A stretch of DNA of 64,000 nucleotides from a virus (IMGVR_UViG_3300025584_000003:1-64000); one strand, 5' to 3'. Shown: positions 46,133 to 55,141, counted from the first letter of the stretch. Program-made: numbers and translations. The notes: generated by a model from the sequence alone, not told the origin.

Positions 46133-46735
46133 ATGTATCCGAAAGAAATTCCTATATATGAGCGCGCCTGGATGGTTGCGGAAGCTGCTCATCGTGGGCA
46201 AAGCTATGACATATACCCTTATAAATTTCATTTAAAACAGGTGGTTATAGTTGCTGAATCTAATTTTATACCGGCGTATACGCAAACTGCTAGCGATCTC
46301 CGAAGGTATATAATGCTAGGTTGTATATTACATGATGTTATTGAGGACTCTGAGATAACTTATGAACAGTTATTAAAAGAGTTTGGCGAAACTGCAGCGC
46401 AAATAGTAAGAAACGTATCAGATTCTCCAGGATACAATAGAGCTAAAAGAAAAGAATCAGTATATGTAGCTTTAGAGCAGACAGACATAATTAGTAAAAT
46501 GTCTTTATATGTAAAATTATGTGATCGATTTGCTAACATGGTATTTAGTGGGTCTCATAGTAAACGCCGTTTTAATATGTATATAAAAGAATATCCTATA
46601 ATTTCTGATCGTTTGAGTTCTACGTGTAATGTTGTTAATGAGAAAACTATAGAAGTAGACACAGAAATGAACCGAATGTTAATGAATATTTGGGGATCTT
46701 TAAACGAATTAGTTATAGAATTGGAAAAACAATGA
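46133..46735 (+). CDS. HD-domain (p)ppGpp-hydrolase-like protein, 200 aa (TGA stop)
   Basis: Order of HD motifs as in SpoT/MESH1: AAHRGQSYDIYPYKFHLKQV (first metal His), LGCILHDVIEDSEITYEQLLKEFG (His-Asp at about 66-67 with the ED pair), and MSLYVKLCDRFANMV (final Asp). Length matches single-domain small alarmone hydrolases. It would degrade ppGpp and so blunt the host stringent response. The TGA stop overlaps the next ATG by four bases. Confidence 0.82.
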   Translation: MYPKEIPIYERAWMVAEAAHRGQSYDIYPYKFHLKQVVIVAESNFIPAYTQTASDLRRYIMLGCILHDVIEDSEITYEQLLKEFGETAAQIVRNVSDSPGYNRAKRKESVYVALEQTDIISKMSLYVKLCDRFANMVFSGSHSKRRFNMYIKEYPIISDRLSSTCNVVNEKTIEVDTEMNRMLMNIWGSLNELVIELEKQ

Positions 46736-46992
46736 CAAAACTAGAAAAATTAAAAGAACAATATACCAAACTTGAAGCTGCATCTTGGAAAATAAAGGAT
46801 GATACATATAGGGTAGTGTTTTACGACACAGATGGGAAGGTAGTTCATTCATATAATCGAAAGAGTTCTGCAGAGCTGTTGAATGATATAATAGCTGCAG
46901 CAAGATCTGCGCTAGACGATAGCCTCATACTTATAGAAGATGAGATTGCCGTAGAGTCGCACAAAACGGGTAAAAAACTAGGTGGATATTAA
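46732..46992 (+). CDS. Unknown coiled-coil protein, 86 aa
   Basis: MTKLEKLKEQYTKLEAASWKI ... ESHKTGKKLGGY. Coupled to the HD gene by ATGA. Helical N-terminus, beta centre. Unknown. Confidence 0.66.
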   Translation: MTKLEKLKEQYTKLEAASWKIKDDTYRVVFYDTDGKVVHSYNRKSSAELLNDIIAAARSALDDSLILIEDEIAVESHKTGKKLGGY

Positions 46993-47015
46993 AAGACTTA
47001 AATAAAGGAATAGTA

Positions 47016-47210
47016 ATGAAAAAAATAAAGATATTACTTCTAATGAGTATATTTGTATTTATTGGTTGTAAAGAGGCTGATAGGATTTGGGTCGTCAAGC
47101 AACAAGCTATAGACGCCTGTATTAGGGCTGGAGGGATACCTATAACAAGCTCGTACAATAGAGTTACAGATTGTATACTTCCTCATGAACCTTGTTGTGA
47201 GGAGGATTAA
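47016..47210 (+). CDS. Small lipoprotein, 64 aa
   Basis: MKKIKILLLMSIFVFIGCKEA has a lipobox (F-I-G-C) after a short hydrophobic signal. The mature part QQAIDACIRAGGIP...DCILPHEP matches the tail of the membrane protein at 34149-34364. Lipoproteins expressed early often block superinfection; here that is only a guess. Confidence 0.72.
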   Translation: MKKIKILLLMSIFVFIGCKEADRIWVVKQQAIDACIRAGGIPITSSYNRVTDCILPHEPCCEED

Positions 47211-47212
47211 TT

Positions 47213-47551
47213 ATGGAACCATCGCAAAGATTATTGATAGTTATTAGGGACATGCTTCTTGATGCAGAAAAGGTGTTTAGATTAAAACCTAAGCATTCTC
47301 TTGGAAATACTTGGGGAATTTGTAATTATATAAGTGAACACCTCTTGTTCCATACGTTAGTTGGGAACGATAGACACGCAGTTAATGATTGGCTCTTTGA
47401 CAGGTTCCCTGATTACGACAGTGTGTATAAGTTCACTCACGGTAGAACTCAAGTACATGCTTGGGCTATCCAGGCTGAGGGGCATAACTATGAACGCTCT
47501 GATTGGTGTTTGGCGGAATTGTTGAAATTACCATTATTGATCAAGGAGTAG
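47213..47551 (+). CDS. Unknown protein, 112 aa
   Basis: MEPSQRLLIVIRDMLLDAEKV ... AELLKLPLLIKE; GAGGA upstream. Helical with several aromatic residues. Not recognised. Confidence 0.66.
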   Translation: MEPSQRLLIVIRDMLLDAEKVFRLKPKHSLGNTWGICNYISEHLLFHTLVGNDRHAVNDWLFDRFPDYDSVYKFTHGRTQVHAWAIQAEGHNYERSDWCLAELLKLPLLIKE

Positions 47552-47554
47552 ACT

Positions 47555-47740
47555 ATGAAAACAAAAAAAGAGATCCAGGATAAGTTAAAAGAGCTTAAAG
47601 GGGATGAAAGGTTGGGGTATCCAGCGGCTACCGTATTTGCAAATGCACCACTAGCACTTATACAGCTGGGCTTAGAGTCCGAAATAGGTATACTAAAGTG
47701 GGTGTTAAAAGATAAGGAGAAAGAAAAATGTCAACAATAG
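47555..47740 (+). CDS. Small helical protein, paralogue of 39154-39345, 61 aa
   Basis: MKTKKEIQDKLKELKGDERL ... GILKWVLKDKEKEK. AAGGAG upstream; overlaps the next gene by 13 bases. Confidence 0.68.
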   Translation: MKTKKEIQDKLKELKGDERLGYPAATVFANAPLALIQLGLESEIGILKWVLKDKEKEKCQQ

Positions 47741-48006
47741 TTACTACGGTAGATACAGTTCTGCCGACCCCTAGAGAGAAGATATTTATCCAGGGTAGGT
47801 ACTACCTCGGAATACACAGTGATATAGTGGTAGTGGTTCGCTGTGCCAACACCAGCAATAAGGAGCTTTTGGGTATGTGTATACACTATAGTTATGGGGA
47901 AGAACTTGGCGGCACAGTATATACAAATGGGTTAATAACAAACGTATGGGATCATACAACTTTCGTAGAGTTTTTCGGCACTGTTACTATAACACAGGTC
48001 CCGTAG
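47728..48006 (+). CDS. Unknown protein, 92 aa
   Basis: MSTIVTTVDTVLPTPREKIF ... VTITQVP; beta-rich, GGAGAAAG upstream. Not recognised. Confidence 0.66.
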   Translation: MSTIVTTVDTVLPTPREKIFIQGRYYLGIHSDIVVVVRCANTSNKELLGMCIHYSYGEELGGTVYTNGLITNVWDHTTFVEFFGTVTITQVP

Positions 48007-48041
48007 GCTTTTAAAATATAAATGATTATGGGAGAAAAATA

Positions 48042-48446
48042 ATGAGACAATATATAAAAACAATATGGGAGACTGCCGATATTACTGGTGGGCTGTATAT
48101 TGTGCATACAGATAGAGTAACTCTTGACGATAACAGAAGTATTACTAGTATGTTATACAAAATAGGCTGGCATGTAGACTACCTTGCAATAAAAAATCGT
48201 AAAGAAGATGACGACGACGTGGCCATTAGTGGCCGAGGCGATTACTGTTTAATATCCATGTCTGATGGTATGGTTGCTGCAGTTCATCCTAGAGCTAAAT
48301 TTGCAGAACACTTAAACAGTAGCGGCCTTTTCAGACTTGCAACTAAAGATGAAGTTTTAAGAGGGTTGGCTGCCGGTGAAGCTAACTTTGCAGAAGGGCG
48401 CGAGTTTGTAGGAATTATAGATGAACTTAAAGGGCTTAGGAAATAA
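48042..48446 (+). CDS. Unknown protein, 134 aa
   Basis: MRQYIKTIWETADITGGLYI ... IIDELKGLRK; GGGAG upstream. Stop TAA abuts the next ATG. Not recognised. Confidence 0.66.
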   Translation: MRQYIKTIWETADITGGLYIVHTDRVTLDDNRSITSMLYKIGWHVDYLAIKNRKEDDDDVAISGRGDYCLISMSDGMVAAVHPRAKFAEHLNSSGLFRLATKDEVLRGLAAGEANFAEGREFVGIIDELKGLRK

Positions 48447-48713
48447 ATGCAAGTACTAATATTAACCTCTGGTAGTGGGAATTGGGAAGGTATCTATATT
48501 AATGGAGAGCTTCATGACGAGGGACATACCCTTGGCGATGGTGATTCTAGGTTATATTTAATGAAAGTAGCAGAAGGCTTCAATTTTAAAGTAAAAGATA
48601 TTACCGTTGACGAAGTTACAGATGAAGATGACTCCTATTTATATAAAATGGGAAGATTTCCAAAATTACTAGAAGATTTGCCTGATGGCAACACATATAT
48701 AGGAGACTTATAA
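48447..48713 (+). CDS. Conserved-type small phage protein, 88 aa
   Basis: NWEGIYINGELHDEGHTLGDG resembles a small protein family seen in many phages ('WEGLYVDGKLVDEGH') with no known function. Coupled on both sides by overlapping or adjacent start/stop codons. Confidence 0.68.
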   Translation: MQVLILTSGSGNWEGIYINGELHDEGHTLGDGDSRLYLMKVAEGFNFKVKDITVDEVTDEDDSYLYKMGRFPKLLEDLPDGNTYIGDL

Positions 48714-49183
48714 TGACTGAATTTCAAATGTACAAAGAGTCCTTCAAAAGACCTAAAAATTATTTTGAACTAAGTTCCCAAGAGCAGTGGGACCTCGATA
48801 AAAACTTGGGTATAGAAGATTGGGAGGGGTGTAACATGACCTTTGCCCAACAACAGCGATACTGGGCCCATTATGACGCAATACCGGCCAATACGAACGG
48901 TAACAAGGACTCTTATATGACCGTAAATATTGATTCTATTAGGTCAATTGGGACTGCATTAGGATTAGGGCCCGTAACAAGGGACCCATTTCCTTTCGAA
49001 GGTAGCGGATCAACCTGGAAAAGTCTAGAATTTGAAGGACTTGGTGGACAGTTATTTAGATTTCATACTAATATGATATATGAAGAACTACTCACAGAGA
49101 TGGGTAAGGCTCTTATGTTAATAGGAAAAATGCAAAAATGTATAGAAATAAAACAAGTTTTATCTACTAATAATATTTACTAA
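48713..49183 (+). CDS. Unknown protein, 156 aa
   Basis: The N-terminal FELSSQEQWDLDKNLGIEDWEGC ... RYWAHY is a motif that recurs in small phage proteins of unknown role. The rest is mixed. Coupled to the previous gene (TAATG). Confidence 0.66.
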   Translation: MTEFQMYKESFKRPKNYFELSSQEQWDLDKNLGIEDWEGCNMTFAQQQRYWAHYDAIPANTNGNKDSYMTVNIDSIRSIGTALGLGPVTRDPFPFEGSGSTWKSLEFEGLGGQLFRFHTNMIYEELLTEMGKALMLIGKMQKCIEIKQVLSTNNIY

Positions 49184-49217
49184 TTAAAAGAAAACTCAAA
49201 TTATTGGAGGCAACAAG

Positions 49218-49256
49218 ATGTCGCATATCAGCCGAGGAGTAAGAAGTTATGTTTGA
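49218..49256 (+). CDS. Possible 12-codon leader peptide
   Basis: ATG after GGAGG encodes MSHISRGVRSYV and stops at TGA overlapping the next gene's start. The next gene has its own GAGGAG, so this could be a translational coupler. Confidence 0.38.
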   Translation: MSHISRGVRSYV

Positions 49257-49635
49257 GACCCGTCCGCACAAGAAAGCCCGTCGAAGCGTGTGTGCTCACT
49301 ATAGTGTATACTCTATGCGGTTTACCGACGCGGGTGGCGGATCTTATTTAAAAGTAGGATGTGAAAGGTATGGGGTAGAGTTATTGGAAAAGATAATACA
49401 TCGTTCTAAAGGGCTATTTGGTAAGTTCTCTATAGAAATAGTCCATACGGATATTTTTTACGTAGAAGGCGTTAACACAGCTCCACATCGTGCATATTTA
49501 AAGGTTAGTTATAGTCCTAGAAAACTAAGAATACAAAAGATTTATCAAGGTTGGGGATTTTCAGAAGCTTCTGTGATAGAAGATCTTGTATTCTATAAAT
49601 CAGACCTAAAAAAAGCATGGAAGGCGTTAATATGA
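49249..49635 (+). CDS. 'I/VGC' family protein, 128 aa (member 2; TGA stop)
   Basis: LKVGCERYGVELLEKIIHRSK, FGKFSIEI, HRAYLKVSYSPRKLRIQKI, GWGF, LVFYKSDLKKAW. The stop overlaps the next ATG by four bases (ATGA). All four tandem members share this layout. Confidence 0.72.
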   Translation: MFETRPHKKARRSVCAHYSVYSMRFTDAGGGSYLKVGCERYGVELLEKIIHRSKGLFGKFSIEIVHTDIFYVEGVNTAPHRAYLKVSYSPRKLRIQKIYQGWGFSEASVIEDLVFYKSDLKKAWKALI

Positions 49636-50120
49636 GACACGCAGAATACTATAATAGCCGCCTACCCCATAAGCTAGGTATAAGGTTATGGGAGTCTGAA
49701 AAACACGGTATGCTTGTAAATATAGGCTGTAATAATTTTCACAAGTCTGTATTAGAACTCGCCCTAAGAAAAGTTATGTGGCCATTTGGCCGAGGTGATT
49801 TGTATATACGCGATCGTGGTGGCATTTTTGGGCTTAGCACCCGTGAAACCCCGAGTCCTGGAGTTAGTGCCACACTTCTAAAAATGAGTTGGGGTCTTAG
49901 GAAGGTAAGAATAAGAAAAATTATTGTTACTACTGGCTGGGGTATAAACTACGACATAGTTTTGCAGGATCTTGTATTTAAAAAATCAGATCTTAGAGAG
50001 TTATGGAGAGAGTTATTGGTTAGAGAGCGGGAAGCTGCAAAGCTTCAGCTAAAAGCTGATACGTTAACCGCTAATAATATCAAAGAGGATTTACAAAAAG
50101 ATAAGGAGACAATTTTATGA
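49632..50120 (+). CDS. 'I/VGC' family protein, 162 aa (member 3; TGA stop)
   Basis: LVNIGCNNFHKSVLELALRK, WPFGRGDLYI, LLKMSWGLRKVRIRKI, GWGINYDIVL, FKKSDLRELW plus a helical tail. An upstream in-frame ATG at 49617 exists, but the ATGA-overlap start at 49632 fits the tandem pattern. Confidence 0.72.
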   Translation: MRHAEYYNSRLPHKLGIRLWESEKHGMLVNIGCNNFHKSVLELALRKVMWPFGRGDLYIRDRGGIFGLSTRETPSPGVSATLLKMSWGLRKVRIRKIIVTTGWGINYDIVLQDLVFKKSDLRELWRELLVREREAAKLQLKADTLTANNIKEDLQKDKETIL

Positions 50121-50518
50121 TGCAAGAATATAAATGGACTGCAGATGAACAGTTAAAGAGTATGCAGGTTACTAGAGGTATTATCGTAGATACTGAGGTT
50201 GTAAAGGTAGGTTGCCTATGTTTCGGCATAAGTATTTTGGATAAAATAGTTTCCTCAATGAGATATTTACCGTTTGGGGAATTTAGGCTTGCTATAGAAG
50301 ATGTTGTTGATTTAAAACTTTATGATTTTTCCGAAAATGTTCTATATAACGCTCGATTAAATGTTCGGTTTGGGCCTAAAATTGTAAGGGTCGCTGTTGA
50401 AGGGATCAGCTGGCAAGGTTCTTGGTGGCCTGTAAACACCGTCTATTTTAAAAGGAAAGTTTTAAAGGACATGTGGGCTTATAACCGGAGTATAGTAGCT
50501 ATTATGGAGAAGTTGTGA
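50117..50518 (+). CDS. 'I/VGC' family protein, 133 aa (member 4; TGA stop)
   Basis: VKVGCLCFGISILDKIVSSMR, LPFGEFRLAIE, ARLNVRFGPKIVRVAVE, FKRKVLKDMW. Start overlaps the upstream stop (ATGATG); AAGGAGA upstream. Confidence 0.72.
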   Translation: MMQEYKWTADEQLKSMQVTRGIIVDTEVVKVGCLCFGISILDKIVSSMRYLPFGEFRLAIEDVVDLKLYDFSENVLYNARLNVRFGPKIVRVAVEGISWQGSWWPVNTVYFKRKVLKDMWAYNRSIVAIMEKL

Positions 50519-50946
50519 TGAATGATAAATGGCCTTGGAAAGTCAAGGAACGCATAGGAGCGCTCGATCATGAGGTTATTAATAGGAATATTGTACCGCA
50601 TCATGAAGGATTAAGGGTTGGTTGTCATATATATAAATACTCAGTTTTAAAACAAGTGCTTGATAAATTGAAATATTCACCTTTTGGGAGAATTAAGATA
50701 GGTTTAGCATGGCCTGGGGGCACGGATACCTATACATTATCTCCCGAAGGAATTTTAACCCGTATGCGCCTACATGGAACCTATGGGCCTAAAATCTTAC
50801 GGATTAGGCTTGAAGTAGCTATTCAGGGCTATGGTTGGGATATTATAAATACCGTGACTCTTAAGAGAAGTGACTTAAAAGAAGTATGGGCCTGCCATAA
50901 GCACCGGGAAAAAATGTTGAAATCTGGGGAAAAAGTTTTAAAATAA
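50518..50946 (+). CDS. 'I/VGC' family protein, 142 aa (member 5)
   Basis: LRVGCHIYKYSVLKQVLDKLK, SPFGRIKIGLA, TRMRLHGTYGPKILRIRLE, GYGWDIINTV, LKRSDLKEVW. Last of the tandem series, ending in TAA before an AT-rich intergenic region. Confidence 0.72.
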   Translation: MNDKWPWKVKERIGALDHEVINRNIVPHHEGLRVGCHIYKYSVLKQVLDKLKYSPFGRIKIGLAWPGGTDTYTLSPEGILTRMRLHGTYGPKILRIRLEVAIQGYGWDIINTVTLKRSDLKEVWACHKHREKMLKSGEKVLK

Positions 50947-51144
50947 AAAAAAATAAATTAAAAAATTTTAAAATAAAAAATCTCATATAGGAAAAATTTT
51001 AAACCCTTCAATTTAGTTTTATTCTGTGCATTTGGATAGGGGGCATGATATGGAACCTTAATCCGCAAGATCGAGTTTAAAACGTTAATAATTAAGTGTA
51101 TGATGCTCATATTAGTCAAAAATGGGCTATTTTGGCCCCAAATA
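50947..51144 (+). other. AT-rich intergenic region
   Basis: No gene seen. A GGGC-TATTTTG-GCCC hairpin lies at 51125-51139 just upstream of the next promoter and could be a terminator without a long T-run or an operator. Confidence 0.45.
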
Positions 51145-51155
51145 GGGTATAAGAA
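51145..51155 (+). promoter_or_regulatory. 11-mer promoter
   Basis: GGGTATAAGAA, 80 bases before the gene at 51236. Confidence 0.75.
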
Positions 51156-51160
51156 TGATG

Positions 51161-51197
51161 CGCCAGAGGATACAATGAGAAAAATCCATGTCTGGCG
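51161..51197 (+). promoter_or_regulatory. 5' leader hairpin with a minigene in the loop
   Basis: CGCCAGA (51161-51167) pairs with TCTGGCG (51191-51197). The loop contains AGGATACA and an ATG reading eight codons to TAA. It may protect or regulate the leader. Confidence 0.4.
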
Positions 51198-51235
51198 TTA
51201 ATTAAACAACTAAATAACGTAAAAGGAGACATAAC

Positions 51236-51442
51236 ATGTCTGATGAACTTAAGGTCGTTGAGACCCCAGAAGTAGGTTATTTTCGTAAAGCAGTTAATGG
51301 TATTAAAGCCGTTGCCTCAAAACCCGCAGTGAAAAACACTGGATTAGTAGTCCTAAGTGTTGCAGCTGGGGCATTTGGATTACGAGCCTATGATAATCGC
51401 AATACAGACCTTCCATCCTTGGAAGAATCTGCTATCGATTAG
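51236..51442 (+). CDS. Small protein with one weak membrane helix, 68 aa
   Basis: MSDELKVVETPEVGYFRKAVN, then NTGLVVLSVAAGAFGLRAY (possible membrane segment) and an acidic end. AAAAGGAG upstream. Unknown. Confidence 0.66.
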   Translation: MSDELKVVETPEVGYFRKAVNGIKAVASKPAVKNTGLVVLSVAAGAFGLRAYDNRNTDLPSLEESAID

Positions 51443-51474
51443 TAATTACGTTGTGTAACACGTCAGTTGCACAA

Positions 51475-51502
51475 AAGGAGAGTGAAAGCTCTTCTTTTTA
51501 CC
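51475..51502 (+). terminator. Terminator at the convergent junction
   Basis: GGAGAG-TGAAAG-CTCTTC and five T, followed by ACCTTAAAAAG. It separates the plus block from the minus-strand virion genes. Confidence 0.7.
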
Positions 51503-51513
51503 TTAAAAAGCTA

Positions 51514-51846
51514 TTAATTGCTATTATTATCAATATTATTAAAGTTATTTAAGCCATCTAGCTCCATATGATCGAATATAAGTCTATTATCCTTATAATC
51601 TAATGTACTGCCAAGAAGATACATAGCAGTTTCCGAATCCATGGTGTGTGCATAGTCATCATCATACACTATATTTTTAATATCTTTTATGTCTTTATAT
51701 GTAAAATCGAAGTGTGCCATCTCAGTTTCGTAATTTGGCGCCAACTTTATGTTTAATATGTGGGATTTTGGGTGATTTAAGCTAATTTTCTTAGTTTCTA
51801 ACTGTATTGCAGCTGCTTTTGTAATCGAGAGAGGCGAATTGTGCAT
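51514..51846 (-). CDS. IscA/HesB-like fold protein lacking cysteines, 110 aa
   Basis: ITKAAAIQLETKK at the N-terminus and DDDYAHTMDSETAMYLLGSTLDYKD in the second half follow the A-type iron-sulphur carrier pattern (the S-x-x-Y-L-x-G-S-T-L-D-Y segment is characteristic). The three family Cys are absent, so it cannot bind a cluster in the usual way. The start lies near a TATAAA element four bases upstream. A virion or regulatory reuse of the fold is possible. Confidence 0.65.
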   Translation of the reverse strand: MHNSPLSITKAAAIQLETKKISLNHPKSHILNIKLAPNYETEMAHFDFTYKDIKDIKNIVYDDDYAHTMDSETAMYLLGSTLDYKDNRLIFDHMELDGLNNFNNIDNNSN

Positions 51847-51916
51847 TATTTTTATACTGATTTAATACTTTATTCTTCAAATTGTCTTTTATAGAGAGAC
51901 CCCAGTGTATTATCAT
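51791..51916 (-). CDS. Small protein overlapping the HesB-like gene, 41 aa
   Basis: A strong AAAGGGGGT ribosome site precedes ATG at 51916: MIIHWGLSIKDNLKNKVLNQ ... SSCNTVRN, TAA. It overlaps the next gene by 56 bases in another frame. The ribosome site is better than that of the longer gene, so it is probably translated. Confidence 0.48.
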   Translation of the reverse strand: MIIHWGLSIKDNLKNKVLNQYKNNAQFASLDYKSSCNTVRN

Positions 51917-51968
51917 TGGAATTACCCCCTTTCTTTAATATAGTTAGATTCTAGGTATTATACAAATA

Positions 51969-52436
51969 TTAATTAGCGATAGTATCAGGTATTATCACTG
52001 GTTCAGGCTGAACATTTTCTATTTTTGGTGTATATTTATCTGAATATGGATACCAAGTGTCTGGTATGACCTGAGATAAGAAAGAGCCTATAACAAATGT
52101 CATAACTAGCCAGAATAACCGTGAAACGTTCGTATTAGCTTTTTTGACTAATTTGATCTGGTCTAACGTTTCTTCTTTCTGTAATTTGCCTACATATACC
52201 GTAGCTTCATTCATTTTGTGAATTACGCCGGTTTCAGGATCTAGAAGTCTTCTTTTAATCTCAGACATATCATTCTTAATGCCCCCAACTGTCTCTTTTA
52301 AAGTATCTACATTATCTTCTAATGATTTAAACTTACCGTTAGTAAAAGTCACTAACGTCTTTTCATGCTCATCCACTTTGTCTCCGATTTTAACGAAAAA
52401 CTCTTCTCAGCTCATTGGTCCTTTTTTATCAGTCAT
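51969..52436 (-). CDS. Coiled-coil membrane-anchored protein, 155 aa (TGA=Trp)
   Basis: The true start at 52436 adds MTDKKGPMSWEEFFVKIGD, with Trp from TGA. A helical coil follows (VDTLKETVGGIKNDMSEIKRR), then one membrane helix (LFWLVMTFVIGSFLSQVI) and a Pro-rich tail. The layout resembles phage spanin- or holin-associated proteins, but no cassette is visible. Confidence 0.65.
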
Positions 52437-52465
52437 TCTAATATTCCTATTTTATAATGTGGAGA

Positions 52466-52882
52466 CTAAGCTCCAGGGTATCCTAACTCTTGTGGGATTG
52501 TTATTGCGATTATCTTCGTATCTTCTAAAGCTACTCCAGAATGCATAACCTCATCTTTAAGAATTACGCAGTCTTGATAAGAATAGATTACGTCATCTAC
52601 TCCTTCTTGTGTAATTCTTATACTCCCCTTTAATATGATTCCATACTCTACTATTGGATTTTCGTGAGTATGTGGTGGAAACTCTGTTCCTTCTGGCAAA
52701 GATAATATCATTACTGATCCATCTTCTTCGTTATAAATACTTCGCCCTATAGAATCTGCCCCTGCAGTAGACTCGTACGCCTTTTCATATACAACCTCGT
52801 CTACGCCTTCTTGATCATTCTGGCTAACCACTAATTTCTGCAATGAAGTCATCTGTCGCGCCATATCCCCTAAAGATCTCAT
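52466..52882 (-). CDS. Cupin-domain protein, 138 aa
   Basis: PEGTEFPPHTHENPIVEYGIILKGSI and the later DEVMHSGVAL give the two cupin motifs (His-x-His...Glu and His). An N-terminal helix of about 30 residues precedes it. TAG stop; AGGAG upstream. The ligand is unknown; it may be a virion structural cupin. Confidence 0.72.
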   Translation of the reverse strand: MRSLGDMARQMTSLQKLVVSQNDQEGVDEVVYEKAYESTAGADSIGRSIYNEEDGSVMILSLPEGTEFPPHTHENPIVEYGIILKGSIRITQEGVDDVIYSYQDCVILKDEVMHSGVALEDTKIIAITIPQELGYPGA

Positions 52883-52890
52883 AGTATCTC

Positions 52891-55068
52891 CTAATTAGAG
52901 TACAGTTTGTTAACGCCCATAAGCAACAGTACTATTTTAGTTACTGAATCCATGGCGTTCTTTACGGCTTCCTCCGGAAGATGCCTCATACCTAACCTAG
53001 TCATAAGCAGCATTTTGGCTAATTCACTCATAATCATCTCATATTGAGGTAATAGAGCTATGTATTCTATAATATTCTGTTTGTTGATAGCTCCAAGAGA
53101 CAATACAGCATCTACAGTGCTTTTATCAGATAAAACCGCAGCCTCTTTTACTAAGTCTACTTTTAACATCTCTATGTCATTAGTACTATCTTCATAAGTT
53201 TCTGCTATTTTATCAATAAACACTTTTGGAGGTATAGGAGCTTCAATTGGACAAGCAATTAGCATTTCAGTGCCTTTCAGCAACATTGCCGCCTTATTTA
53301 TATCAGTCTTGGTTGCTCCACAATGAATTAATGATCATTCTGCCTCTGAGAGGCTTAAATCACGTAATTCATGGCTGTTTTCTGCATATTTAGAGAACTC
53401 TGCACCTTTTAAGTAATAAAGGCCTACAGAGTCTTTTCCAACTGTGTGTTTATTTACTTTAACAGTATGTGGTATTTCATTTTGTAAGTATGATCCTAGC
53501 TTAATGAAGCTCACGTCCTTAGATAAATACCAACTAGATTCTTTTTCTACATATTTTGCTTCAGAAGTAGTTGTGTTGTCGATGTAATAAGATACTTTTT
53601 CTCTTCCGGCCCATCCTGTAACTTTTAATGGGGTATCTTGATTATCCTCGCTAACTTCAGAAACTTTTCTTAATTCTTTGCCTAATTTAACAAACTTTGC
53701 TTCTTTAGGTAGTAACTTTCCGCCATTCTCTGAGTCCATCAGACTCTTAACAGGCATTTCAGTCAGGTAATACGCAATCTTCTGCAATCCATCCCAACCT
53801 GCTACTTGTACTTGTTTATTGCTAGAAGCTTCTAAGTCTTGTAATAGTTCTCTAATCTCAAAAGGCTTAGTGGCACTGCCATCAGGCATAACTCACGCTC
53901 CGAAATCTCCTATTTTAGGAAAATCTCCGTCTATTTCTACATTTTCTGAAGACTTTTGTCCTAATTTCTCTAAAATAACCCAATCTTTATTCTTACTGAT
54001 GCTAAGATACCCTGGACCTCCGTCTAGTTTATAAAGATTTGAAGAATATGACGATACTTTGTCCATTCCTAGTACTTCAAAAGGTTCAGAGACTGATTCT
54101 CCAAATTTTCAAACGCCAAGATCACCAACTTGTGGTTGGTCTTCTTCTAAAGTAAATGCTTCAGCCGTTTTCACATCATTTCTACTAAAATCATGATAAT
54201 CTTTGTCCGATGTTACCATAAGGTGTCTATCAGTGTCCCAAATCTTGTAGCAATTAGCATCTACAGACTCAGCAGTCTTTTCTTGGAAACTTGAAGCAGT
54301 TAATATCTCAAATTCTTCAGCTTCTGAAGCCTTAATAGGGAGTTCTCATACAAAATCTATGTTAGAATTAGCTTGTTTAACTGTGTGATTACCTAAAGAG
54401 TCTTTAATAACTAACTGTCTATCTATATCAAGGTCCCTAATGAAAGAATCCACGATTTCTTCTTGACTCTCTGTTTTTGACGCTAGTTTGTCTAAAACGT
54501 CTAATCTTCCGGTCTTTTTGAAGTTATTATGGATTTCTGGGTTGTTTTTAACAGTATTTAGTATTTCAACAACGGCTTTTTTGTCTATATGCTCAATTTT
54601 GTCAATAAATGAAGCTATTTTAGCAGGTCGTTCTTGTGAACTAGACTCGCTAGCTGAATTGTTTATACTCCCATCAGGAGAATACTGTAATTGTGAGAAC
54701 ATGTCCAGTCCTGATTTAGGAGGAGACGACGCTACTCCTACAAATGCTCCTGGCGAAGTTAACATAGTTCTTAACACCTCAGTATTAAGTGGTAAAGTTC
54801 TTCCACCTGCCATAACTATGTCTAAAGGAGATAATTTCCAATCTTTGATTACTACTGGTATGGATGCCCCGGATATCTTTAATACCCCTACCGCATATCC
54901 CTTTGTACTATCTTTTTTCTTCCACTGAACCACTGCAGGCTGATTTTGAGCGAACGGATATTGTTCGTAAAAATACGTAATTACATTTCTAACCCACTTC
55001 GTTGCGTCCATATCCACTGAGTATGACGCTGTTTTAGTAAAAGAGTTCTTTATAAATAAGTTGTCCAT
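52891..55068 (-). CDS. Large virion protein, 725 aa (TGA=Trp)
   Basis: Three fragments join through TGA codons (FVWELPIK, GVWKFGE, GAWVMPDG, AEWSLIHCG). Start MDNLFIKNSFTKTASYSVDM with GGAG upstream. The body alternates beta modules that repeat patterns such as WDGLQKIAYYLTEMP and WAGREKVSYYIDNTT, each followed by SWYLSKDVSFIKLG or GLYYLKGAEFSKY, suggesting tandem domains. The C-terminus is helical. Probably a tail or baseplate structural protein; family not identified. Confidence 0.68.
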
Positions 55069-55112
55069 TATTATCTCCAATTAATCACTAACTTTGTTTC
55101 TTCTAACATTTC

Positions 55113-55141
55113 AATATAACTAAGCTTAGGTTTTTAGTCAA
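55113..55141 (-). promoter_or_regulatory. Promoter TTGACT-17-TATATT with a normal leader
   Basis: Minus strand: -35 at 55136-55141, -10 at 55113-55118; the 725-codon gene starts about 45 bases later with GGAG. A 12-codon frame sits in the leader. Confidence 0.7.

Noticed and set aside
51969-52882. Holin/spanin lysis cassette around the membrane protein at 52 kb
   Set aside because: No endolysin or second membrane protein adjoins it, and the downstream neighbour is a cupin; evidence is insufficient.
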